From assembly GCF_000160855.1 (NCBI RefSeq), contig NZ_GG700755.1, positions 17,890 through 28,589 of the forward strand: DNA of 10,700 bases. The letters are read 5' to 3'. Source of the DNA: Lactobacillus helveticus DSM 20075 = CGMCC 1.1877 (GTDB lineage: Bacteria; Bacillota; Bacilli; Lactobacillales; Lactobacillaceae). A program made the position numbers and the translations under genes. The notes under the pieces are model-generated. The model made no database searches and was not told where the DNA came from. It worked only from the letters and a program-made list of their open reading frames with translations. Positions 1 through 6,714 of this stretch are shown in pieces. The number at the start of each line of letters is the position of its first letter. The first letter of the stretch is position 1.

Positions 1-1190
1 AATTGTTGAGCCTAAAATCGTTGAACCGGCTCTTTTTAATTTATGACCTAAATCTACTAATTCTTTAAATACTCTGGTATCTGTTCTTTGTGAATGTGCA
101 ATTACTGCACTATGAAATTTTTCTGAGCCACCGACAGCTTGTTTTAATTGAAAGAATTGAACGGTATCTGCACCATGAGCCACCACGGCCTGCAATTCGG
201 TTGCGGCCATTTGTCCAGGTCTCTTCAAAGGACTATACGGCTGCCAGTTAACCTGTGACGGAGCTGACTCCATTAACATGAATGGCTGATGTTTCAAGCT
301 ACGCATCAAGTCATATAAAAATGCTGGTTTATATGTAGGTGCATCGTAAGTAGGATAAGAATCATAAGAAATAATATCTTGATCTTTAGCCCACTTTTGA
401 CAGTCAACCATCTTATTTGGTAAGCTATGGAAATTGGTAGTCACAGGAGTCTCAGAATCATGTTTTTTAATAATTTGCTTTTCCATCTTAAACAGATTTT
501 GCAAACTTTCTGATTGAAAACGCAAATAATCAATTGAAAGACCCGCAACAATAGTTTCACTGCCTTCGGGGCCCCATGCATCCCCTAACTCATTTGGAAC
601 TACAATTTCATCCCAGTCATAGATAGTATGACTCCAAACATTCATATTCCATGCTTTGTTTAAAGCATCTAGAGTCTGATACTTATCCTTCAGCCATTTA
701 CGAAATTCATGTTGACAATTCTCACAGTAGCAATTGCCACCATACTCATTATTTACGTGCCAAACAACAATATTAGGATTATTTTGATAATGCTTAACTA
801 ATTCTTCAACTAAATTACCAGCTAATCTTTGATAATTTTTGCTATTCGGGCAAAAGTTGTATCGCTGACCAAAAACATGTCGTCTGCCTTGATAATCAAC
901 TCTGGCAACATCTGGATACTTTTTAAACATCCAAGCCGGCATTGCAGCAGTAGACGTACCAATTACGATATCAAAGTTCGCATCTGATAATTTTTTAACT
1001 ACTTTATCTAGCTCGGAAAAATCATACTTACCTTCTTCAGGTTCAAGCAATGCACAAGAAAAAATATTGATTGTAGCTGAATTAATATCTGCTTTTTTAA
1101 AAACTTGAATATCTTTAGACCAAGTGTCTTCAGGCCATTGATCCGGATTATAATCTCCGCCGTATAAAAACGTGTTAATGCTTTTGCAAT
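1..1190 (-). pseudogene. lacA: GH42 beta-galactosidase (lacA type), 5' part, start region disrupted; runs off the window
   Basis: The minus strand carries an uninterrupted frame from about 1171 to base 1 that reads as a family 42 beta-galactosidase, starting FLYGGDYNPDQWPEDTW. Counting from the presumed original start, the acid/base Glu is E149 (VNNEYGG), the nucleophile is E308 (MLMESAPSQ), and C114, C154, C156 and C159 fit the family's zinc site. About 397 of the usual ~670 residues are present. The 5' end is damaged. A ribosome site (AGAGGAAG) precedes ATT GCA AAA GCA TTA ACA CGT TTT, which matches the family N-terminus but has ATT in place of ATG. The T-run (A-run 1166-1170) is one base short, so this start is out of frame with the rest. 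The conserved FSWALLEP motif reads FSCALLEP (C46), and QAVAHGAD has an extra Val. The family would hydrolyse lactose or galacto-oligosaccharides in the cytoplasm. The gene lies 10 bases after lacS and was probably co-transcribed with it. A sequencing error could explain the frameshift, but not all the changes so easily. Confidence 0.85.
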
Positions 1191-1200
1191 TTTTCTTCCT

Positions 1201-3117
1201 CTACTTAAATTGTACATCTACTACTTTTTCACCATGTTTAATATCTTTACCAGCTTGAATAGTACCAGAATTTTGAATTCTACCTGGTTGAGTATAGAAT
1301 ATCACGATCGTGTCTTTATAACCATTGTTAAGAGCCAAATCACGATCAAACTCAAGTAATTTATCGCCCTTTTTCACTGTTTGACCATCATCGTAGAAAG
1401 TTTCAAAGCCTTCTCCACGTAAATTGACAGTACCCAATCCTACATGGACAACAACTTGTAGTCCATTTTGTGACACAATCTCGAATGCATGCTTTGTACC
1501 GAAAGTAAACTTGATCGTTCCATCAAATGGTGCATAAATTTGACCACTGCTTGGCTCAATTGCAAATCCTTTACCAGGGAATGGTTTACCATCTTCATCA
1601 ACAACAGAAGACATTTGCATTAATTCACCATCAGCAGGTGCATAAATAGTTACTTCTTTTGTTCCTGTATCTACTGAAGTCTTCTTTTCAATCTCGCCTT
1701 GTGCAAGTTTACTCTTCAATTCTTCAATAACTTGTGCGTGTTTCTTTTCACTCAAAGTTACTTTGAGTGAAAATACTACAATAGATAAAACTGCCAAAGC
1801 TAAAGGAATATATAAAGCCATCATATTAAATGTGTTAATACCTTTGCTCGTCATATCTGCTGCAGTAGCTGATCCAGTCATCCCAGCTGCAATTGCCACA
1901 TAACCAACTAAGGCATTTGAAACAGCACCAGCAAATTTATCAATCATTGGACGAACAGCTAAAACAACGGCTTCATTTCTTTGACCAATCTTAAGTTGAC
2001 CATATTCAATAGCATCAGTTAAAGTTAAAACAGTTACCAACAGAGCGAAGTTAATATTGAATAAAACTAAGCCTAAATCCATTAAGAAGACATTGTTATG
2101 ACCAAAGATAAATAGGACATATGCTAATACCATACAAGTTTGGCCTGCAATAAACAACCATTTTCTTGGAATATATTTGTTCAAAACTGGGAAAGATGGA
2201 TTAATGCAGCAACCAATAATTGTTGCAATTATACCTACTACCCAGAAATCATTTGGCTTGCCAATTACAAACTTGTACATGTAGAACAAAACACCATTAG
2301 TAATTACAGCAGCAAGTGAATACAATAAGTAAGCTAAACTTGGCCACAAAATTTGATCATTATGGAAAATCGCACCAAATACTTGACGCAAAGTGGTTTT
2401 CTGTTTGGCCGAATCTCTAATAATGTTGTGCTTTTCTTTAGTACCAAAGCAAACAATCAAGGCACAAATAATTGCTAAGGCTGAAATTACGGCCGCAAAG
2501 GCGAACCAGCCAGGAGCTCCTTCTTCGTGTTTGCCAGTAACCGCGTAAGTTACACCGGTAACCAGTGGCACAACAATAATTGGCAAACTATTCCAACCAA
2601 TAATACCTGAAAAGGCACCAAGTGAAGTATAAATACCACGTTCATGTGAATCTTCACTCAAAGCTGGAACCATGCCCCAGTATGAAACATCTGATAATGA
2701 ATAGAAAACATCAAAAGCGATGTAAATCAACACAAACAAAATTGCAAAAAGGATCCAATTCTGTTGTGCTAATCCAAAAATACCAGTAAATAGAATAAGT
2801 AATAATGCTGCACTAACAACAGTACCTATTAAAATCCAGGGCTTGAATTTACCCCATCTTGTTTTAGTATTATCAACAACATTTCCTAAAATAGGGTCAA
2901 TGACTAGTTCGATAATTCTTACTAGTACCATTAATCCAGTAATTAAACCTATTAATTTATCAGCAACGGATTGATTTAATCCGCTAAACATTCCACTAGT
3001 AATAAAAATAATAAAATATGTACTCATTACACCATAAAATGCTGAGTGCCCCAAATTGCCCAGACAAAATGATGCATAGGAAACTATTTGTTTCCCCGAA
3101 ACTTTATGATTATGCAT
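1201..3117 (-). CDS. lacS: LacS, lactose permease (GPH family) with fused EIIA domain
   Basis: A 638-residue sugar:cation symporter of the glycoside-pentoside-hexuronide family, fused to a PTS IIA(Glc)-like domain. About twelve hydrophobic segments span residues ~12-455. The GPH signature DPILGNVVDNT..RWGKFKPW is at ~74-94, and the loop TDAIEYGQLKIGQRNEA is at ~367-383. A charged linker (SEKKHAQVIEELKSKL) leads into the EIIA domain (~489-638). This domain keeps both active-site histidines, H543 (KHAFEI) and H558 (VVHVGLGTV). They are 15 apart, as in other LacS proteins, and H558 corresponds to the phosphorylated one. The role is lactose uptake, with or without galactose exchange, tuned by HPr-dependent phosphorylation. 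The start chosen is ATG at 3117, because GGGAGG sits at the right distance before it; the in-frame TTG at 3132 lies upstream of that ribosome site. Its promoter and cre site lie in 3144-3190. It is the only intact permease gene here, about four residues in five identical to the broken copy upstream. Confidence 0.96.
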   Translation of the reverse strand: MHNHKVSGKQIVSYASFCLGNLGHSAFYGVMSTYFIIFITSGMFSGLNQSVADKLIGLITGLMVLVRIIELVIDPILGNVVDNTKTRWGKFKPWILIGTVVSAALLLILFTGIFGLAQQNWILFAILFVLIYIAFDVFYSLSDVSYWGMVPALSEDSHERGIYTSLGAFSGIIGWNSLPIIVVPLVTGVTYAVTGKHEEGAPGWFAFAAVISALAIICALIVCFGTKEKHNIIRDSAKQKTTLRQVFGAIFHNDQILWPSLAYLLYSLAAVITNGVLFYMYKFVIGKPNDFWVVGIIATIIGCCINPSFPVLNKYIPRKWLFIAGQTCMVLAYVLFIFGHNNVFLMDLGLVLFNINFALLVTVLTLTDAIEYGQLKIGQRNEAVVLAVRPMIDKFAGAVSNALVGYVAIAAGMTGSATAADMTSKGINTFNMMALYIPLALAVLSIVVFSLKVTLSEKKHAQVIEELKSKLAQGEIEKKTSVDTGTKEVTIYAPADGELMQMSSVVDEDGKPFPGKGFAIEPSSGQIYAPFDGTIKFTFGTKHAFEIVSQNGLQVVVHVGLGTVNLRGEGFETFYDDGQTVKKGDKLLEFDRDLALNNGYKDTIVIFYTQPGRIQNSGTIQAGKDIKHGEKVVDVQFK

Positions 3118-3143
3118 GATAATTCCTCCCAAGATTCCTTTTT

Positions 3144-3158
3144 AGAAATCGCTTACAC
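3144..3158 (-). promoter_or_regulatory. cre site (CcpA) of lacS
   Basis: On the minus strand GTGTAAGCGATTTCT matches the cre consensus WTGNAANCGNWNNCW at 14 of 15 positions; only the first base differs. It lies between the predicted -10 and the lacS ATG, about 27 bases upstream of the start, where bound CcpA would block elongation or initiation. Binding itself is inferred from the consensus match. Confidence 0.75.
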
Positions 3159-3163
3159 GAAAT

Positions 3164-3190
3164 AATTTATCATTTTTTTGTTCTAGTAAA
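3164..3190 (-). promoter_or_regulatory. predicted lacS promoter
   Basis: On the minus strand TTTACT (3185-3190) and TAAATT (3164-3169) are 15 bases apart, with TG one base before the -10 (extended -10 form, TGATAAATT). It aligns with the better promoter of the broken lacS copy (TTTACT, 17 bases, TATATT). The short spacer suggests a weak or activator-dependent promoter, or an extended -10 type. Confidence 0.5.
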
Positions 3191-3228
3191 ATATTTATTT
3201 AGATTTACTAAGCTATTTACTAAGTATA
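3184..3228. promoter_or_regulatory. cluster of LacR-like operator words upstream of lacS
   Basis: Three copies of the word TAGTAAA/TTTACTA occur here: TAGTAAA at 3184-3190, TTTACTA at 3204-3210 (an exact inverted pair with the first) and TTTACTAAGTATA at 3216-3228. The last is a 13-base near-palindrome (ACT-A-AGT core) that resembles TTAACTAAGTAAA at the other lacS promoter. Assignment to LacR is an inference from its recurrence at every promoter in the locus. Confidence 0.4.
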
Positions 3229-3239
3229 AATATTTAAAG

Positions 3240-3337
3240 AAAAGGCTTATTTACGTCATTCTTTTTTAAAAAAAGGCTTATAAAAATTTTTTTCTTTACC
3301 AAAACGTTTACTTAACACTAAAAGTCATTCTTTTTTA
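3240..3337. repeat. short direct repeats in the region between the two lacS copies
   Basis: GTCATTCTTTTTTA occurs exactly at 3255-3268 and 3324-3337, and AAAAGGCTTAT occurs exactly at 3240-3250 and 3271-3281. The 263-base gap 3118-3380 also holds the lacS promoter, operator words and cre, but no gene. No convincing rho-independent terminator follows the lacS copy ending at 3381, because the hairpins seen are nearly all A/T and lack a T-tail on the minus strand. A weak cre-like stretch (about 12 of 15) overlaps AAAACGTTTAC near 3301-3311. Confidence 0.6.
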
Positions 3338-3361
3338 TACATGTAAATCAATATTAAATTT

Positions 3362-3380
3362 ATGCTTACATCAGTTTCCT
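3362..3380 (-). other. vestigial start region downstream of the broken lacS copy
   Basis: The last codons, the stop and the ribosome site after this lacS copy (TTTAAGTAGAGGAA) are the same as those at the junction of the intact lacS with the GH42 gene. Here the ribosome site is followed by ATG and immediately by TAA. This looks like the remains of a second lacS-downstream gene junction, meaning that the ancestral duplication may have included more than lacS. No coding sequence follows, so it makes no protein. Confidence 0.4.
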
Positions 3381-5287
3381 CTACTTAAACTTCACTTCAA
3401 CCACCTTTTGACCATGTTCAACAACTTTACCTGCCGAAATTTTACTCATTTTTTCTACTCTACCAGGTTGAGTATAGAAAATTACTATCGTATCTTTATA
3501 ACCATTTTTTAGTGCTAAATCACGGTCAGATTCTAATAGCAGTTCACCTTTTTTAACAATTTGTCCATCATCATAATATGACTCAAATCCTTCACCACGC
3601 AAATTAACTGTGCCAAGACCAACGTGAACTATAACTTGCAGACCATTTTCAGTTACAATTTCAAACGCATGCTTGGTACCAAAGGTAAACTTAATTTTGC
3701 CATCAAATGTGGCAAAAATTTGCCCACTGCTTGGATCGATTGCAAAGCCTTTACCAGGAAATGTTTTGCCATTTTCATCGATTACTTCAGACATAGTCAT
3801 TAATTTACCATCTGCAGGTGCATAAATGGCAGTCGACTTTAAATTTGCTGCAGGTAAATTGCCATCTTCGATCTTCCCTTGTGCAAGTTTGCTCTTTAAT
3901 TCTTCAACCACTTGAGCGTGTTTCTTTTCAGATAAAGTTACCTTGCTTATAAAAATGATAATAGCTAAAACTGCCAAAATTAATGGCACATATAAAGCCA
4001 TAATATTGAAAATGCTAATATCGTGACTTGTCTATCTGCTGCAGTTGCTGAACCAGTCATGCCTGCCGCAATTGCTACATATCCTACTAGCGCGTTTGAA
4101 ATAGCACCGGTAAATTTATCGACCATTGGTCGAACAGCTAAAACGACGGCTTCATTTCTCTGACCACTTTTCAGCTGACCATATTCGATGGCATCAGTTA
4201 ATGTTAAAACAGTTACTAATTGAGCAAAGTTGATATTAAATAGAGCTAACCCTAAATCCATTAAAATGACGTTATTGCGACCGAAAATGAACAACCCGTA
4301 TGCCAAAATCATACAAATTTGACCGCCAATAAATAGCCATTTTCTTGGAATATATTTATTTAAAATTGGAAACAATGGACTAATGCAAAAAACGATTAAT
4401 GTGGCAATGACACCAACAACCCAGAAGTCATTTGGTTTATTAATCACGAATTTGTACAGATAAAACATTACCCCATTTGTAATTACATTAGCCAATGAGA
4501 ACATCAAATAAGCCAAACTTGGCTATAAAATCTGATCATTATGTGAAATTGCCCCAAATACTTGACCTAAAGTTGTTTTTTGCTTGGCAGAATTTCTAAT
4601 TAAATTATGTTTTTCATTAGTTCCTAAACATACGATTAGTGCACAAAGAATAGCTAAGGCTGAAATAACCGCCGCAAAGGCAAACCAACCAGGAGCCCCT
4701 TCTTCATGCTTGCCAGTCATTGCATAAATTACACCGGTAACCAGTGGCACAACAATGATAGTTAGTCCGTTCCAACCAATTGCACCTGAAAAAGTCCCCA
4801 AAGCAGTATAAATACCACGTGCGTGTGAATCCTCACTTAAGGCTGGAACCATGCCCCATCTGATAAGGAATAAAAAACGTCAAAACCGATATAAATGATT
4901 ACAAATAAAATTGCAAAAAGAATCCAACTCTTATGTGCCAAGCCGAAAATACCGGTAAAGAGAATCAGCAGTAATGCGGCACTAGCTACCGTTCCAATAA
5001 AGATCCAAGGCTTAAACTTGCCTCACCTTGTTTTAGTATTATCAACGATGTTCCCCAACACTGGATCAATTACTAACTCTACAATTTCTTACTAAAACTA
5101 TCAATGCAGTAATTAAGCCAATTAACTTATCTGCAACTGAATGATCTAGTCCTGTAAACATGGCACTAGTGATAAAAATAATAAAATACGTACTCATTAC
5201 GCCATAAAAAGCTGCGTGTCCTAAATTCCCCAAACAAAAGGACGCATAGGAAATGACTTGCTTTCCTGAGATTTTATGATTATTCAT
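3381..5287 (-). pseudogene. lacS: second lacS copy, inactivated by five lesions
   Basis: A full-length paralogue of the adjacent lacS, recognisable from MNNHKISGKQVISYASF to the C-terminal EVKFK. Read 5' to 3' on the minus strand, the lesions are: one extra base in the A-run at 5085-5087 (frameshift after VLVR); TGG to TGA at 5023-5025 (W88 of intact LacS); a 10-base deletion at 4857/4858 that removes VSY plus one base and returns to the original frame; TGG to TAG at 4523-4525 (W258); and loss of one T near 4032/4033, turning ATG ACA into AGACA. Its 1907 bases plus 11 lost minus 1 gained equal 1917, exactly the intact gene's length, so no other indel exists. The EIIA part (3381 to ~3850) is undamaged, including KHAFEI and VIVHVGLGTV. 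The ribosome site GGGGAGGAAGG, promoter and cre are preserved. A full transporter cannot be made, and the internal ATG at 4001 has no ribosome site. Confidence 0.95.
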
Positions 5288-5314
5288 CTTTTTCCTTCCT
5301 CCCCAATGAATCTC

Positions 5315-5329
5315 TGCAAGCGCTTGCAT
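5315..5329 (-). promoter_or_regulatory. perfect cre site of the broken lacS copy
   Basis: ATGCAAGCGCTTGCA on the minus strand matches the cre consensus WTGNAANCGNWNNCW at all 15 positions and contains a perfect 14-base palindrome, TGCAAGCGCTTGCA. It lies just downstream of the predicted -10 and about 28 bases before the ATG at 5287. It is the most ideal CcpA site in the window, although the gene it controls is broken. Confidence 0.85.
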
Positions 5330-5335
5330 GAAAGC

Positions 5336-5364
5336 AATATACGCTCTTTTGTTAACTAAGTAAA
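5336..5364 (-). promoter_or_regulatory. promoter of the broken lacS copy with overlapping LacR-like operator
   Basis: TTTACT (5359-5364) and TATATT (5336-5341) are 17 bases apart on the minus strand, a good sigma-A arrangement. The -35 is embedded in the near-palindrome TTAACTAAGTAAA (5352-5364, core ACT-A-AGT), the best candidate operator for LacR here. Further upstream TTACTAA (5379-5385) and TTTACTT (5390-5396) repeat the word. Confidence 0.6.
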
Positions 5365-5407
5365 TCCCTTATTTATTATTACTAAATGGTTTACTTGCAA
5401 AGCAAAT

Positions 5408-5442
5408 AAAAAGAGAATGTGAGCTGTTCACATTCTCTTTTT
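5408..5442. terminator. strong hairpin terminator after lacR, two-way by sequence
   Basis: AAAAAGAGAATGTGA (5408-5422) and TCACATTCTCTTTTT (5428-5442) form a perfect 15-base-pair stem with a 5-base loop. An A-run on one flank and a T-run on the other give a U-tail in either direction. It lies 38 bases after the lacR stop on the minus strand and before the promoter of the broken lacS copy, so it should end the lacR transcript and insulate the permease promoter. Confidence 0.93.
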
Positions 5443-5480
5443 TATTTTCTATCAAAAAATATTTTTCTTTACTAAAAAAT

Positions 5481-6488
5481 TTACTTTTCTTGGGGAACGA
5501 AGCTTTTTCGTACTACCAAATTAGTGTTCATCCGGATATCAATATTTGGTCGATCTGGACGAATAATCAAATGAGTTAAAGTATCAAGTGCCATATCAAT
5601 CATTTCTTGTTGATTAATGTTGAACGAAGAAAGTGGTGGTGAAACATACTTAACCACATTGCTATTATTAATACTTAAGATCTTAGTATCTTTTGGTACA
5701 TTTACGTTTTCTTCGTTAAAGGCTTGTAAAACGCCAACGGCTAAAGTATCAGATGCAATTAAAAATGCTTCAGGTAAATCATTTTTGTATTTAGCCAAAA
5801 CCATTTTTCCCAATTTATAACCATTTTCAACGCTAACCGGTCCTTCAACGCATGTCCATTTAGTATCCATGCCTCTAGTTTTCATGTATTCAACAAAAGT
5901 AATTGAACGCAAATCGTTTTCCTGAATATGGTCATGCTTAGGGCCAACGCCACCGATAAAACCGATCTTGTTAATGCCATTTTTGATAAACAAATCAATA
6001 GCATTTTTAACCGTAAAAGGCAGATTAGGGCGAATTGAATCAAATAATTCGGGAGCTGGATTGGTATCAACAAAAACACCATTAGGCAAAACTTTATGCA
6101 GCTTAACCAACTGGGCGTTTTCAATTGGCTCCGCCCCTACTCCAATAAATCCTTGGAACAAAGAAGCGTTCTTGATTAAATCTTCTATGTCATAAAAGGT
6201 TTTCATCTTCAGCGCATCTCGCTCTACAGTTGAAACTAATGCTTGTTTCAACGAAGTGAAATACTCATCCTGCAATTGTTCATTATGATTTACTCGATAA
6301 AGTAAAGCAATTGTGGGCTTGATTTTCTTTTCTTGATGATCTTCCCAATAGCCCAATTTATTAGCAATCTCCAAAATTTTATTTTTGGTATCTGCAGTAA
6401 TAGACAAATTAGGATCATTATTTAATAAACGTGATACTGTCGCTGGAGAATAGCCTGATTCCAGCGCAATTTCTTTAATTGTTCTCAT
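5481..6488 (-). CDS. lacR: LacR, LacI/GalR-family transcriptional regulator
   Basis: A 335-residue regulator of normal length. Residues ~1-50 form the DNA-binding headpiece: a helix-turn-helix in TIKEIALESGYSPATVSRLLN and a hinge helix ending NKILEIANKLGY. Residues ~57-331 form the periplasmic-binding-protein-like effector domain, with KIGFIGG (~174-180), R194 in a position typical of sugar contacts, and ASDTLAVGV (D247). It lies between the permease genes and the divergent lacLM operon, which makes it the likely local repressor released by a lactose- or galactose-derived inducer; the effector cannot be read from the sequence. The start at 6488 begins with the canonical headpiece, although its ribosome site is weak (AAAAGAAA). 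Its promoter contains a TTTAGTAAA word, which suggests autoregulation. The gene is followed by a strong terminator. The symbol rests on context and family. Confidence 0.9.
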   Translation of the reverse strand: MRTIKEIALESGYSPATVSRLLNNDPNLSITADTKNKILEIANKLGYWEDHQEKKIKPTIALLYRVNHNEQLQDEYFTSLKQALVSTVERDALKMKTFYDIEDLIKNASLFQGFIGVGAEPIENAQLVKLHKVLPNGVFVDTNPAPELFDSIRPNLPFTVKNAIDLFIKNGINKIGFIGGVGPKHDHIQENDLRSITFVEYMKTRGMDTKWTCVEGPVSVENGYKLGKMVLAKYKNDLPEAFLIASDTLAVGVLQAFNEENVNVPKDTKILSINNSNVVKYVSPPLSSFNINQQEMIDMALDTLTHLIIRPDRPNIDIRMNTNLVVRKSFVPQEK

Positions 6489-6526
6489 AATTATTTCTTT
6501 TCTATTTTTATAAATTCTCTTTCTTT

Positions 6527-6554
6527 ATTATACAAAATATTTACTAAATTCCAA
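6527..6554 (-). promoter_or_regulatory. lacR promoter with an operator word in its spacer
   Basis: TTGGAA (6549-6554) and TATAAT (6527-6532) are 16 bases apart on the minus strand, about 40 bases ahead of the lacR start. The spacer holds TTTAGTAAA, the word shared by the other promoters of the locus, so LacR bound here would block its own transcription. The 226-base gap between lacR and lacL (6489-6714) holds no gene and is shared by the two divergent promoters. Confidence 0.65.
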
Positions 6555-6617
6555 TAAATAAAGGTTCTATTATCTGCATGTATTCAGTCTTTATAGCAAG
6601 TAAATCTTATTAAATAT

Positions 6618-6661
6618 TGTAAATAAATTCTTTACTAGTACTAATAAATTGTTTATTTACA
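6618..6661. promoter_or_regulatory. 44-base imperfect palindrome upstream of lacL
   Basis: TGTAAATAAA (6618-6627) pairs perfectly with TTTATTTACA (6652-6661). The centre is TAGTACTA (6636-6643), and 18 of the 22 base pairs around the axis at 6639.5 are complementary. It contains TTTACTAGTACTAA, close to the operator words at the lacS promoters, and ends just before the lacL extended -10. It is probably a LacR operator region serving lacL and perhaps lacR. The function is inferred; the symmetry is directly visible. Confidence 0.55.
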
Positions 6662-6670
6662 TGCTATAAT
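6662..6670 (+). promoter_or_regulatory. lacL promoter, extended -10
   Basis: TGCTATAAT is a perfect extended -10 element. No good -35 exists at 16-18 bases upstream, where the palindrome arms lie instead. The predicted start of transcription, near 6677, gives a leader of about 38 bases to the lacL ATG, with GAGG as ribosome site at 6704-6707. Confidence 0.75.
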
Positions 6671-6683
6671 AAAAGCGCTTTCG
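6669..6683 (+). promoter_or_regulatory. cre-like site over the lacL transcription start
   Basis: ATAAAAGCGCTTTCG matches the cre consensus at 13 of 15 positions and contains the 10-base palindrome AAAGCGCTTT. It overlaps the end of the -10 and the expected start point, so CcpA binding would repress initiation of lacLM. It is weaker than the cre sites at the lacS promoters. Confidence 0.65.
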
Positions 6684-6714
6684 AAATATATTTTAATAGA
6701 AATGAGGTCATATT

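Noticed and set aside
1008..1217. 69-residue minus-strand frame starting MYNLSRGRK at the end of lacS
   Set aside because: Its first part is the displaced N-terminus of the GH42 enzyme (IAKALTRF) and the rest is GH42 coding sequence read in the wrong frame, so it is a frameshift product and not a gene.
3118..3132. TTG at 3132 as the lacS start
   Set aside because: It lies upstream of and across the GGGAGG ribosome site, which is well placed for ATG 3117; the broken copy also aligns from MNNHK.
3262..3296. Possible terminator after the broken lacS copy
   Set aside because: The only stems are A/T runs such as CTTTTTTTAAAAAAG without G/C pairs or a proper T-tail on the minus strand.
3381..4001. 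Stand-alone EIIA-like protein made from the end of the broken lacS copy
   Set aside because: The frame is open and its phospho-His is kept, but its ATG is an internal Met of a membrane segment with no ribosome site, so independent translation is unlikely.
3980..4852. Two open frames within the broken lacS as separate membrane proteins
   Set aside because: They are fragments of one permease separated by a TGG-to-TAG stop, collinear with intact LacS, and neither has its own start signals.
4895..5095. Plus-strand 66-residue frame opposite the broken lacS
   Set aside because: It is antisense to recognisable permease coding sequence, with no ribosome site or familiar protein features.
5617..6195. 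Plus-strand frames opposite lacR
   Set aside because: They are shadows of a clear LacI-family gene and have no supporting signals.
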